Source of the DNA: a virus | IMG/VR virus record: IMGVR_UViG_3300048834_001178 | Span: 1-64,000 of that record | Strand: one strand, 5' to 3' | Length of the DNA: 64,000 nt | Part shown: one piece after another, positions 17,575 to 26,113 of the stretch | How positions within the stretch are numbered: the stretch's first letter is position 1 | Layout: every line of letters begins with the position of its first letter | Made by a program: the position numbers and the translations under genes | The notes under the pieces: generated by a model | Seen by the model: only the letters and a program-made list of their open reading frames with translations | Databases searched by the model: none | What the model was told of the DNA's origin: nothing

Positions 17575-18470
17575 CCACGATGACCCCGCGATTCACCCTG
17601 AACGGTACCGCCGTCGCTGACACCGCTGTCGAGCGGGCCCGGCGCGCCTCACGCAACGCCACGCTTCCCCCTTCCGGCCCCGGGCCGACGGTCACCCGCG
17701 TGCTGGTGACCCCCGCGATGGCGATGGACTGGCTCGACAACGCCAACACCAGCAACCGCAAGGTCAGCGATGCGCACGTCCAGCGACTCGCCCGCGACAT
17801 GTCTAGCGGCGAGTGGAAGCTGACGCACGAGGGCATCGCCTTCGACCCCAGCGGCATCCTGCTCGACGGCCAGCACCGGCTCTGGGCGGTGGTGATGTCC
17901 GAGACGTCCGTCGAGATGCACGTGTGGCGCAACGTCACCCGCGAGGCGCTGATGGCGATCGACTGCGGGAAGCCCCGCACGCTCTGCGACGTCCTGCGCC
18001 TCAGCGGTGGTCACGGTGATGTGGGCACGACCGACATGGCGGTGCTCCGCGCCATGCTCGGCGGGCTCGCCGGGCCCGTCGCCCTCACGTCCTCCCAGGC
18101 GGCCGACGCGCTGGGCAAGCACGCCGCTGCGGTCAAGTTCGCGGTCGAGGCGCTGCCGCGCGTGCGCGCGATTGCGTGTGCCTCGACCCGGGCCGTCATC
18201 GGACGGGCGTACTACTCGTGCGATCACGACCGGCTCCGCGACTTTGCGCGGATGCTCGGCACGGGCGTGGTGCCCGAGGGCGGGTCTGTGGCCGTGGTGC
18301 TGCTCCGCCAGTTCCTGTGCGAGAAGGCGGGACACTCGCGGCAGGCCGGGCACGAGCGGTACACCAAGACGCAGCGGGCCCTCGTCGCGTTCCTCAAGGG
18401 TGAGCCGATCTCCCGTCTGTACGCGGCGACCCAAGAGCACTTCCCCCTGCCCGAGGAGGTGGCGCGCTGA
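17571..18470 (+). CDS. second ParB-like protein (DGQHRLWA type)
   Basis: A 299-residue protein with an N-terminal ParB-like fold: NTSNRKVSDAHVQRLARDMSSGEW, then GILLDGQHRLWAVV, the equivalent of the GxHRxxA motif. The remaining 170 residues are helical with no motif I know. This type is widespread in actinobacterial and planctomycete phages. It starts four bases before the end of the first ParB gene and ends one base into the helicase gene (TGATG), so all are one transcript. Function unknown; a sequence-specific DNA-binding role is inferred. Confidence 0.75.
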   Translation: MTTMTPRFTLNGTAVADTAVERARRASRNATLPPSGPGPTVTRVLVTPAMAMDWLDNANTSNRKVSDAHVQRLARDMSSGEWKLTHEGIAFDPSGILLDGQHRLWAVVMSETSVEMHVWRNVTREALMAIDCGKPRTLCDVLRLSGGHGDVGTTDMAVLRAMLGGLAGPVALTSSQAADALGKHAAAVKFAVEALPRVRAIACASTRAVIGRAYYSCDHDRLRDFARMLGTGVVPEGGSVAVVLLRQFLCEKAGHSRQAGHERYTKTQRALVAFLKGEPISRLYAATQEHFPLPEEVAR

Positions 18471-20197
18471 TGATCGCCCCGACGACCTCCGGGCCCCGCA
18501 TGGAGCTCCGCCCCTACCAGCGCGAAGCGGTGGACCGGGTCTACGCGCACCTCCGGGAGCGGGATGACAACCCCTGCGTTGTCATCCCGACCGGCGGGGG
18601 CAAGACGCCGATCATCGCCACGATCTGCCGCGACGCGGTCGGCCAATGGAACGGCCGCGTCGTCATCCTTGCCCACGTCAAGGAGCTGCTCGAGCAGACC
18701 GCCGAGAAGCTCCGGCTCATCGCCCCCGACCTGCCCGTGGGCATCTATTCGGCGGGCCTCAAGCGCAAGGACCTTGGCTACAGCGCCACCGTCGCTGGCA
18801 TCCAGAGCATCTGGAAGAAGGCGTGCGAACTGGGCTCCGTCGATCTGATCATCGTCGATGAGGCGCACATGGTCCCCGCCGAGGACGACGGGATCTACCG
18901 CCAGTTCATCGCCGACGCCAAGGTGGTCAACCCCAACGTCCGCGTCATCGGGCTGACCGCCACGCCCTACCGCCTCAAGTCCGGCGCGATCTGCGCCCCC
19001 GCCCCCCACAACATCCTCAACCACGTCTGCTACGAGGTCGGCGTCCGCGAGCTGATCGTGCAGGGTTTCCTCTCGCCCCTGAAGACCAAGGCGGGCCTGC
19101 AGAAGATCAGCACCGACGACCTGCACGTCCGCGCCGGCGAGTTCGTCGCCAGCGAGGTCGAGGACCTGATGGACGAGGAGGGGCTGGTCGAAGGCGCGTG
19201 CGCCGAGATCGCTGCGCACACCAAGGACCGCAGCGCCACCCTGATCTTCTCTTCGGGTATCCGCCACGGCCAGCACATCGTCGATGTGCTCAAGGCCAAG
19301 CACAGCATCGAGTGCGGGTTCGTGACCGGTGACACGCCGGACGGAGTGCGTGCGGCGATCCTCGGCAAATTCCGCTCGGGCGAGCTCAAGTACCTCTGCA
19401 ACGTCAACGTTCTCACCACCGGGTTCGACGCGCCGCACATCGACTGCGTGGCGCTGGTCCGGCCGACCATGTCGCCCGGCCTGTACTACCAGATGGTGGG
19501 CCGGGGCTTCCGGCTCCACCCCGGCAAGAACGACTGCCTGGTGCTCGACTTTGGCGGCAACGTGCTCCGGCACGGGCCGGTTGATGCGATCCGCATCGCC
19601 ACCGACGACCGGGGCGACGGCGAGGCTCCGGCGAAGGAGTGTCCCAACTGCCAGGCCCTGATCGCGGCGGGCTACCAGACCTGCCCGCAGTGCGGCCACC
19701 AGTTCCCCGAGCCGAATCGACAGCAGCACGAGGCGAAGGCCAGCACCGAGGGCATCCTCTCCGGCCAGACCACGCGCGAAGAGCACCGAGTCAGCGAGAC
19801 GACGTACCACGTGCACTCCAAGCGCAGCGACCCGTCCGCGCCGCTGACCATGCGCGTCGAGTACCGAGTCGGCTTCAACCGCTACTTCCGCGAGTGGGTC
19901 TGCTTCGACCACACCGGGTACGCGCGGACCAAGGCCGAAGCCTGGTGGCGGGCACGCTCGGTCGAGCCCGTGCCCGGTAGCACGGAAGAGGCGGTCGAGA
20001 TGGCCAAGGCCGGGGCGCTCGCCCCGACGCTCTCGATCACCGTCGAGAAGAAGGCCGGCGACCAGTTCGAGCGTGTCACACAGCACGTGCTCGGCGACAA
20101 GCCGCCGCGACTGGACGGCGAAGAAGGCCTGCCGGACCGGCCGCCGGAGCCCGCGGGCATGACGTACGGCATCCCCGAAGACGAGATCCCCTTCTGA
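18470..20197 (+). CDS. SF2 DEAD/DEAH helicase with C-terminal zinc ribbon
   Basis: A 575-residue helicase. PYQREAVDRV precedes Walker A TGGGKT (41-46). DEAH lies at 130-133 after IIVDEAH and VIGLTATPYR is motif III. Motif V/VI is NVNVLTTGFDAPHID...YYQMVGRGFRLHPGK. A zinc ribbon CPNC...CPQCG lies at about 391-409. This layout is the Res/SSL2-like phage helicase found beside PrimPol proteins, where it probably opens the origin or serves as the replicative helicase. The start is in a TGATG overlap. Confidence 0.88.
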   Translation: MIAPTTSGPRMELRPYQREAVDRVYAHLRERDDNPCVVIPTGGGKTPIIATICRDAVGQWNGRVVILAHVKELLEQTAEKLRLIAPDLPVGIYSAGLKRKDLGYSATVAGIQSIWKKACELGSVDLIIVDEAHMVPAEDDGIYRQFIADAKVVNPNVRVIGLTATPYRLKSGAICAPAPHNILNHVCYEVGVRELIVQGFLSPLKTKAGLQKISTDDLHVRAGEFVASEVEDLMDEEGLVEGACAEIAAHTKDRSATLIFSSGIRHGQHIVDVLKAKHSIECGFVTGDTPDGVRAAILGKFRSGELKYLCNVNVLTTGFDAPHIDCVALVRPTMSPGLYYQMVGRGFRLHPGKNDCLVLDFGGNVLRHGPVDAIRIATDDRGDGEAPAKECPNCQALIAAGYQTCPQCGHQFPEPNRQQHEAKASTEGILSGQTTREEHRVSETTYHVHSKRSDPSAPLTMRVEYRVGFNRYFREWVCFDHTGYARTKAEAWWRARSVEPVPGSTEEAVEMAKAGALAPTLSITVEKKAGDQFERVTQHVLGDKPPRLDGEEGLPDRPPEPAGMTYGIPEDEIPF

Positions 20198-22434
20198 TGA
20201 GCGATGGATCCTCCATCCTGCTCGAGTCGGCGCGCACGTACCTCGCCCGCGGGTACGCGGTCATCCCTGTGCCGGCGCGGAAGAAGATCCCCGTGCTCAA
20301 GGGGTGGACGGACCTGCGCCTCGCCGCGAGCGATCTGCCGGCGCACTTCAACGGCACCGGCAACATTGGCGTGCTGCTGGGCGAACCGAGCGGCTGGCTC
20401 GTTGATGTGGACCTCGACTGCGAGGAGGCGGTGGCGCTCGCGCCCAAGTTCCTGCCGCCGACGGGCGCGATGTCCGGACGGCCGGGCAAGCCCGCGTCGC
20501 ACTGGTGGTACATCTGCGCGGGGATCAAGACCCGCAAGCACCAGGACCCGGTGTCCAAGAAGATGATCGTCGAACTCCGGAGCACCGGGGCTCAGACGGT
20601 CGTCGGCCCGAGCATCCATCCCAGCGGAGAGCCCTACGATCCGCTCGACGGAGAGCCCGCCGTGGTCGACGCTGGCGAACTGGCTGCCGCCGTCGCGGCG
20701 CTCGCCGACGCCGTGACCGAAGCCCGGCACGGGCGCAAGGAAGCGATCGCTTCACAGCCGCGATCACTAGGAAGCGATCGTTTCCTAGCGGGCGACGCCC
20801 TGCTCCGCCGCGCCGCGGCGTACCTCGACCGCATCCCGCCGGCGATCTCCGGCTCGGGCGGGCACAGTCAGACCTACACGGCCGCGACGGCGATGGTGCA
20901 CGGGTTCGGCCTCGATCCGGAGGCGGCGTTCTCGCTGCTGTGGGACCGGTACAACCCGCGGTGCGAGCCGCCGTGGTCGGAGAAGGAACTGCGGCACAAG
21001 GTCAGCGATGCCGCGAGCAAGCCGCACGATCGGCCGCACGGATGGCTGCGCGACGCCGATCGAACCGAGGACCTCGGCGGCGTTGATCTTTCGCGCTTGG
21101 TCGTGCGGGCTCGCCCTGCGGTGGTGGATACGCCGACGCCGCCGCCGCTGGACGACCCGGGCTTGCTCCCGCCAGAGGCACTCCGCGTGCCCGGGTTCGT
21201 CGGGGAGGTGATGGACTACTGCCTCGCCACCGCGCCCTACCCAAGCCAGACGCTGGCGTTCTGCGGAGCCCTAGCTCTCCAGGCGTTTCTCGCGGGCCGT
21301 AAGGTCCGTGACCCCGGCGACAACCGCACCAACATGTACCTGCTCGGGCTGGCGCACTCGTCCTCGGGCAAGGACTGGCCCCGCAAGATCAACGCCCGCG
21401 TGCTCCGGGAGGTCGGCCTCGGCACGGGGCTGGGCGACCGGCTCGCGTCCGGCGAAGGCGTGCAGGACGCGCTCCGCGGCACGCCGTCGATGCTCTTCCA
21501 GACCGACGAGATCGACGGGCTGCTGCAGTCGATCAACCGTGCCCGCGACGCGCGGTTCGAATCGATCATGGGCACGCTGCTGACGATGTACTCGGCCTCC
21601 AACTCGGTCTTCCCGATGCGCCGCAAGGCCGGGCAGAGCGAGCCGGGCGTGATCAACCAGCCGTGCCTGGTGCTCTTCGGAACGGCGATCCCGAACCACT
21701 ACTACGCGGCGCTGTCCGAGCGCATGCTCACCAACGGCCTGTTCGCACGCATGCTGATCCTGGAATCCGGCCCGCGCGGCCCCGGCCAGGAGCCGACGGT
21801 CAGCGACCTGCCCGAGCGCGTGCTCGCGACGGCCAAGTGGTGGTCGGACCTGCGGCCGGGCCCGGGCAACCTCGCCAACGACCATCCCACGCCGCGCGTC
21901 GTGCCGCACACCGACGAAGCCCGGGCGCTGCTCGTCGAGCTTCGCCGGGCAGCCGAGGACGCGTACGGCGAGGCCGAAGCCGGGCGCGACGCGGTCGCGA
22001 CCACGGTGTGGGGGCGGGCCAGCGAGCAGACCCGCAAGCTGGCGCTGCTTTACGCCGTCAGCGAGAACCACGCGGAGCCCGCGATTGGCGTCGAGGCGGT
22101 GCGGTGGGCATCGCGGCTCGTCATGCACCAGACCAGGCGGATGCTGTTCATGGCCGCCAACCACGCCGCCGAGACGCCGTTCGATGAGCTCGCCCTCCGC
22201 GCGATGCGGAAGATCCGCGAAGCGCCGGGCGGCGCGCTGCCGCACAGCGTGCTTCTCAAGCGGATGAAGATGGACTCCCGCTCGTTCCACGACCTTGTCG
22301 ACACGCTCGTCCAGCGCGGGGACTTGCTCGTGGATTCGGAGTCGACGGCGGGCCGGTCGGCGCTGATCTACCGCTTGGCGGAGAAAGAAGGTGAAGGAAG
22401 GGTGAAAGAAGAGGGGGCAAAATGCGGGCTGTAG
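20197..22434 (+). CDS. PrimPol (bifunctional primase-polymerase) fused to DUF3987 helicase-like domain
   Basis: A 745-residue replication protein. The N-terminal Prim-Pol domain has YAVIPVPARKKIPVLKGWTD and the catalytic VDVDLD (69-74), followed by GRPGKPASHWWY and EPYDPLDG. A short linker region (about 185-290) contains the PriCT-like SEKELRHKV. The C-terminal DUF3987 domain includes LLGLAHSSSGKDWPRKI with a P-loop-like SSGKD, LFQTDEIDGLLQSI and QTRKLALLYAVSEN. It primes and probably unwinds phage DNA. The start is in a TGATG overlap with the helicase, and the iteron-like repeats begin at its 3' end. Confidence 0.87.
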   Translation: MSDGSSILLESARTYLARGYAVIPVPARKKIPVLKGWTDLRLAASDLPAHFNGTGNIGVLLGEPSGWLVDVDLDCEEAVALAPKFLPPTGAMSGRPGKPASHWWYICAGIKTRKHQDPVSKKMIVELRSTGAQTVVGPSIHPSGEPYDPLDGEPAVVDAGELAAAVAALADAVTEARHGRKEAIASQPRSLGSDRFLAGDALLRRAAAYLDRIPPAISGSGGHSQTYTAATAMVHGFGLDPEAAFSLLWDRYNPRCEPPWSEKELRHKVSDAASKPHDRPHGWLRDADRTEDLGGVDLSRLVVRARPAVVDTPTPPPLDDPGLLPPEALRVPGFVGEVMDYCLATAPYPSQTLAFCGALALQAFLAGRKVRDPGDNRTNMYLLGLAHSSSGKDWPRKINARVLREVGLGTGLGDRLASGEGVQDALRGTPSMLFQTDEIDGLLQSINRARDARFESIMGTLLTMYSASNSVFPMRRKAGQSEPGVINQPCLVLFGTAIPNHYYAALSERMLTNGLFARMLILESGPRGPGQEPTVSDLPERVLATAKWWSDLRPGPGNLANDHPTPRVVPHTDEARALLVELRRAAEDAYGEAEAGRDAVATTVWGRASEQTRKLALLYAVSENHAEPAIGVEAVRWASRLVMHQTRRMLFMAANHAAETPFDELALRAMRKIREAPGGALPHSVLLKRMKMDSRSFHDLVDTLVQRGDLLVDSESTAGRSALIYRLAEKEGEGRVKEEGAKCGL

Positions 22435-22546
22435 ACACATACACACACTTCTTTCCCTCTTTCACCTTCTTTCCCCCACCCCCGCGTGCGCGTCTGTGTG
22501 TGTCTGCGCGAGGGGGGGGTGAAATGGTGAAAGAAGGTGAAAGAAG
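22383..22546. repeat. iteron-like direct and inverted repeats, possible replication origin
   Basis: Units of GGTGAAAGAAG occur twice near 22390-22411 and again in tandem at 22518-22546 (ggtgaaatggtgaaagaagg...). The same unit lies in opposite orientation at 22447-22475 (cttctttccctctttcacc...). The two outer arms can pair over about 28 bases around a GC- and GT-rich centre. The site directly follows the PrimPol and helicase genes. Tandem sites next to replication genes are typical of phage origins; no initiator is identified. Confidence 0.5.
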
Positions 22547-22986
22547 CCCCCCGACGAGTTCGCCCATGCAGGTCGTGTGCCAGGCCGCGCCTAGCGGGAG
22601 CCTTACAGCCGGAAGCCTACCAAGGGGGAAGCCTGGGGGGCATGGTTCCTTCCCGCCAGGAAGTGCGTGGCTTGGCCCGCGGGAACAGCCGCGCTTGGCG
22701 ACAGAGTTTGTTTGGGCCGTCCGAGCGCGGGGCGGCCCCGTGGCGGGGTTGGTACGCCGCCCCGCCAAGGACGCGACGTGGGCCAACGTGAGCGGACCCG
22801 TGGCCAACGGGCGGGGCCAGTAGCGGGCGGGAATCGGGGCGTTGAGCGCCCCCGGACGGGACCGTCAGCCCGAGCGAACCAGCCAACCAGCGATCCAGCC
22901 ATCCCCGGACCCGCCGCATGTGCGGCGGGCCACCACGACGCCCCACGCGCTTGCGCTTGCCGCCGCGCGTCCGAACGGAGATCGCT
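22547..22986. other. gap with no confident gene
   Basis: All three plus-strand frames are open for part of this 440-base stretch, but none has a convincing start, ribosome site or recognisable protein. A candidate 49-codon frame begins with ATG at 22642 after gggggg. A hairpin CCCGCCGC atgt GCGGCGGG lies at 22911-22930, just upstream of the methyltransferase, without a T-run. Short tandem words (aaccagcc, gatccagcc) occur near 22878-22903. Confidence 0.5.
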
Positions 22987-24363
22987 GTGAACATCGAGAC
23001 GCTTCCCATCGACGCGGTCAAGGAATACGACCGCAACCCCCGCACGATCAGCGACGCCGCCATCGACGCGGTCGCTAAGAGCATCGAGGCCTTTGGCTTC
23101 AAGATCCCGATCCTGATCGACGCCGACAACATCATCATCGCCGGGCACACGCGACTCCGCGCCGCGCGGAAGCTCGGGCTGAAGGACGTGCCGACGATCC
23201 GCGCCGACGACCTCACGCCCGACCAGGTCAAGGCGCTGCGCATCGCCGACAACAAGGTCGCGTCGCTGACCTCGTGGGACATGGAACTGCTGCCCATCGA
23301 ACTGGCCGACCTCAAGGGCGTGGACTTCGATCTCGCGCTGCTGGGCTTCAGCGCCGAGGACCTCGCGGCGATCATGGCTCCCGCCGGCAACGAGGGGCTT
23401 GTCGACCCCGACGACGTGCCCGCGCCGCCCGACGCCGCGACAACGGTCCCCGGCGACATCTGGGTGCTGGGCAACCACCGCTTGATGTGCGGCGACTCGT
23501 CCAAGCCCGAGGACCTGGACCGACTGCTCGACGGCCAGCCGATCCATCTGGTCAACACCGATCCGCCGTACAACGTGAAGGTCGAGCCGCGGAGCAACAA
23601 CGCGATCGCGGCCGGGCTGTCGTCGTTCACGGCCACGCAGCGCAAGGACGCGAGCGCCGGCGACCAGCAGTCAGCGGACCTGCACCGCTACCCCGAGAAG
23701 TCCAAGCCGACGCACAAGAAGCTCCGGGCCAAGGACCGCCCCCTAGCCAACGATTTCGTCTCCGACCAGGAGTTCGATCGCCTGCTCGCGGCGTGGTTCG
23801 GGAACATCGCCCGTCTGCTCATCCCCGGTGGCGGCTTCTACATCTGGGGCGGCTACGCCAACTGCGCCAACTACCCGCCGGTGCTCAAGGCGATGGAGTT
23901 GTACTTCAGCCAGGCGGTGATCTGGATCAAGGAGCACCCGGTCCTGACGCGCAAGGACTTCATGGGCAACCACGAATGGTGCTTCTACGGCTGGAAGGAG
24001 GGCGCTGCACACCGTTTCTTCGGCCCCAACAACGTGCCGGACACCTGGAGCATCAAGAAGGTGAACCCGCAGAGCATGGTTCACTTGACGGAGAAGCCCG
24101 TCGAGCTCGCGCGGCGGGCGATCGAGTTCTCGTCGCGGCCGGGCGAGAACGTGCTCGACCTCTTCGGCGGCAGCGGGAGCACGCTCATCGGCGCGGAGAT
24201 GACGGGGCGGCGGGCGTACCTGATGGAACTCGACCCGCTCTACTGCGACGTCATCGTGCAGCGCTGGGAAAAGTTCACGGGCCGCAAGGCGGAGCGACTG
24301 CCTGCGAAGGGTGTGGCCGAAGAGAAAGCCGCGACCCGTGTCGCGGCTGGGAGCAAGGCGTGA
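22987..24363 (+). CDS. ParB-domain / adenine-specific DNA methyltransferase fusion
   Basis: A 458-residue protein, GTG start behind acggagat. Residues 1-100 are a ParB-like domain (LPIDAVKEYDRNPRTI, IIIAGHTRLRAARKLG). Residues 150-445 are a beta-class DNA amino-methyltransferase: motif IV is NTDPPYNV (DPPY at 192-195), and LDLFGGSGSTLIGAE near 392 binds SAM. DPPY usually indicates N6-adenine. Phages carry such fusions widely, probably to protect their DNA from host restriction or to time packaging. No cognate nuclease lies beside it. It is convergent with the minus-strand operon that follows, with eight bases between stops. Confidence 0.88.
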   Translation: MNIETLPIDAVKEYDRNPRTISDAAIDAVAKSIEAFGFKIPILIDADNIIIAGHTRLRAARKLGLKDVPTIRADDLTPDQVKALRIADNKVASLTSWDMELLPIELADLKGVDFDLALLGFSAEDLAAIMAPAGNEGLVDPDDVPAPPDAATTVPGDIWVLGNHRLMCGDSSKPEDLDRLLDGQPIHLVNTDPPYNVKVEPRSNNAIAAGLSSFTATQRKDASAGDQQSADLHRYPEKSKPTHKKLRAKDRPLANDFVSDQEFDRLLAAWFGNIARLLIPGGGFYIWGGYANCANYPPVLKAMELYFSQAVIWIKEHPVLTRKDFMGNHEWCFYGWKEGAAHRFFGPNNVPDTWSIKKVNPQSMVHLTEKPVELARRAIEFSSRPGENVLDLFGGSGSTLIGAEMTGRRAYLMELDPLYCDVIVQRWEKFTGRKAERLPAKGVAEEKAATRVAAGSKA

Positions 24364-24371
24364 TGCTCGCC

Positions 24372-24629
24372 TCACTCGTCCAGGGTCGGCAGCGGGCCGT
24401 CGACCGCTTCGTCCCATTCGAGGGCGTAGCGCTCGGCGATGTCCTCGAGGTCATGCTCGGTCAGGTAGTCGGCGGTCTTCCGCTCCTGGCAGGCGGCGAC
24501 GGCCCTCGCGAGGTCCGTCCATTCCTCGATGGTGAGCATTTGGTCCTGGCGTGCGCCGACCAGGTGGAGCGCGGCCTGCAGGACGGCTTCGAGTTGCGCT
24601 TCGCGGTTTGGGGCGGGCGTCGCGGTCAT
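24372..24629 (-). CDS. small acidic phage protein
   Basis: An 85-residue protein (AQLEAVLQAALHLVGARQDQMLTIEEWTDLARAVAAC...EHDLEDIAERYALEWDEA). It is acidic and mostly helical, with no recognised family. It is the last gene of a four-gene minus-strand operon and lies three bases after the HARE-HTH gene. The frame is supported by codon-position GC preference and tight spacing rather than by similarity. Confidence 0.6.
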   Translation of the reverse strand: MTATPAPNREAQLEAVLQAALHLVGARQDQMLTIEEWTDLARAVAACQERKTADYLTEHDLEDIAERYALEWDEAVDGPLPTLDE

Positions 24630-24632
24630 GGC

Positions 24633-25178
24633 TCAGGCTCCCTTCCCGGCGACGAAGACGCCGCGCTCGTGCTTCTTGAACCTCGCGGCCGTTCCCTTGG
24701 CAGCGATCTCGCGGATGATGGCGGCGTAGAGCGTGGCCTCGGGCGTCTTACCGCCGGGGGAGCGCCACAGGTCCTTGGACTCCATCGCGGCGATCATCTC
24801 CTTGGCCCGCATGGGCACCTCGCTCGCGGCGAGCACCTGTGCGGCAGCGTCGAGGGCGCTGACCCGCTTGGGCTTTGGGGCCTTCGGCGTCTTCGGGGCC
24901 TTGGCCGTCTTGGGTGCCTTCTCGCTCTTGGCCTTCTTCCCCTTGGCAGCCGCATCCACGTTCGCGATGTTGGCCACCTCCTTTTCGCTGGGGACCTCGT
25001 GGTCCTGCTTGCCGCCCGCCAACCGGCCGTTGATCTCGGCCAGCGCCGCCTTGCGGAGGCGCTCCGTGCTGGAGGCTTTGGCGTCCGGGGCGGCCTTCGC
25101 CGCCGCGCGGGCCTTGCGGGCGTCGCCCATCTCGCGCTGGACCTTGCCCATGTTCTTGATCGTGCCTTTGCGTGCCAT
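24633..25178 (-). CDS. HARE-HTH domain protein with a histone H1-like Lys/Ala linker
   Basis: A 181-residue protein. The C-terminal 75 residues ([24 protein letters not shown]...ALWRSP-like [23 protein letters not shown]...RGVFVAGKG) form a HARE-HTH winged helix, the fold shared by RNA polymerase delta subunit and eukaryotic ASXL/HB1 proteins. Residues 80-105 are a Lys/Ala/Pro repeat ([18 protein letters not shown]) like a histone H1 tail. The family has been proposed to read DNA modification. Here it lies 270 bases from a phage DNA methyltransferase, which fits that idea but does not prove it. Confidence 0.82.
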   Translation of the reverse strand: MARKGTIKNMGKVQREMGDARKARAAAKAAPDAKASSTERLRKAALAEINGRLAGGKQDHEVPSEKEVANIANVDAAAKGKKAKSEKAPKTAKAPKTPKAPKPKRVSALDAAAQVLAASEVPMRAKEMIAAMESKDLWRSPGGKTPEATLYAAIIREIAAKGTAARFKKHERGVFVAGKGA

Positions 25179-25268
25179 GTCGAACTCCTTCTGTCTCGTG
25201 CGGAATCCCGCCGCACGCTGCGGCGGGGAAGCGTGGTCGTCGCGGTTCCCCGCGAGGCCGCGTGGTGG

Positions 25269-25529
25269 TCACTCGTCGTCCAGGAATCGCTCAACCTCCG
25301 GCCGCTCCATCCCGCTTGTGAAGGCGATGATGTCGATCAGGTCGCTGCGGACCTTGCCGAGGTTGCCCGCGAAGCCCCAGTCGGACGGGTGGGTCTTTGC
25401 AACCTGGTCGTGGCGGTTCAACTCCATGTCGAGGACGTCGAGCAGGCGAGCGATGTCGTTGCGGCGTGCTGCGTAGGTCTCCGCGGCGGTCGGCTCGGGC
25501 TTGGTGGTCTGAGGGGTGCGCTTCGTCAT
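25269..25529 (-). CDS. small phage protein of unknown function
   Basis: An 86-residue protein (AAETYAARRNDIARLLDVLDMELNRHDQVAKTHPSDWGFAGNLGKVRSDLIDIIAFTSG...VERFLDDE). The sequence is helical with a conserved-looking PSDWGFAGNLGKVR segment. I recognise it only as a type common in planctomycete prophages. Ribosome site aaaggag precedes the ATG. Confidence 0.65.
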   Translation of the reverse strand: MTKRTPQTTKPEPTAAETYAARRNDIARLLDVLDMELNRHDQVAKTHPSDWGFAGNLGKVRSDLIDIIAFTSGMERPEVERFLDDE

Positions 25530-25568
25530 GGTCGTGCTCCTTTGGGTTGGTGGTCTCTCGTGAACAGC

Positions 25569-25591
25569 GAAGCCCGCGTGTCGCGGGCTTC
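25569..25591. other. 10-bp hairpin between minus-strand genes
   Basis: GAAGCCCGCG tgt CGCGGGCTTC is a perfect stem in the gap between two minus-strand genes. It lacks a T-run on either side, so it is a possible processing or attenuation site rather than a clear terminator. Its left arm covers the final bases before the upstream gene's stop region. Confidence 0.4.
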
Positions 25592-25943
25592 AGGTCGTCG
25601 GGCGGTTGTCGCTGGGGCGGTCCCAACTCGTCGTGTCTTTGGGCTGGCCGACCGCCCGGAGGTAGTCGATCAGTTCGTCAGCGGTCCAGGTATCGCCGTC
25701 GATCGCGTCGTGCTCGTTGGGGGCGTCGTCGTTCTCGCGGTCGATCTCGAAGAGGCGGAAGCCACCGAGCGCTCCGGGGCGTGGTCCCCAGTGGCCGTCG
25801 AGGTGGCGTCCGCGACCGGCGGGGACCGTGGCGATGTTCCAGCAGCGTCCGTCGGGCGTGTGGAGTTCGATCGCGGGGATTCGAAACCCGGCCTTGGCAA
25901 GGGTCTTGGTGAGGTCGATCGTGGTCTTCGTGGTCGCGTCCAT
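25590..25943 (-). CDS. small phage protein, first gene of the minus operon
   Basis: A 117-residue protein. The start is set at the ATG opening MDATTKTTIDLTKTLAKAGF, since the in-frame upstream part crosses the divergent promoter region. The body (FRIPAIELHTPDGRCWNIATVPAGRGRHLDGHWGPRPG...FRLFEID...TWTADELIDYLRAVG) is a compact mixed fold of unknown function. It faces the small terminase-like gene across the divergent control region. Confidence 0.62.
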   Translation of the reverse strand: MDATTKTTIDLTKTLAKAGFRIPAIELHTPDGRCWNIATVPAGRGRHLDGHWGPRPGALGGFRLFEIDRENDDAPNEHDAIDGDTWTADELIDYLRAVGQPKDTTSWDRPSDNRPTT

Positions 25944-26062
25944 GTTCGTGGTCTCCGTCGCGTGCGGGGGGTTTGTTCTTCCCGCTCGCGTGTGACACAC
26001 ATTGGCCGGCTGATGGGGAACAGGCAAGGCGTTCGGCCTGCATTTCTCGATGATTCTGCGAC

Positions 26063-26096
26063 ATGTGGGCAACTGCGTCCGCGATGTGGGCAACTG
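26063..26096. promoter_or_regulatory. tandem 21-bp repeat in the divergent control region
   Basis: ATGTGGGCAACTG occurs at 26063-26075 and 26084-26096, exactly 21 bases apart, i.e. two helical turns on the same DNA face. It lies between the minus-strand operon and the packaging genes and ends 17 bases before the ATG at 26114. This is a plausible binding site for a phage regulator or for the small terminase itself (a pac/cos-like site), both inferred. Confidence 0.5.
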
Positions 26097-26113
26097 TGCG
26101 CGGGAGGTCCGCG

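Noticed and set aside
18224-20086. 620-codon open frame on the minus strand
   Set aside because: Antisense shadow of the SF2 helicase and ParB-like genes, whose motifs are intact on the plus strand.
22547-22986. Protein-coding gene after PrimPol
   Set aside because: Three overlapping open frames with no recognisable product and only a weak ribosome site at 22642; left as a gap.
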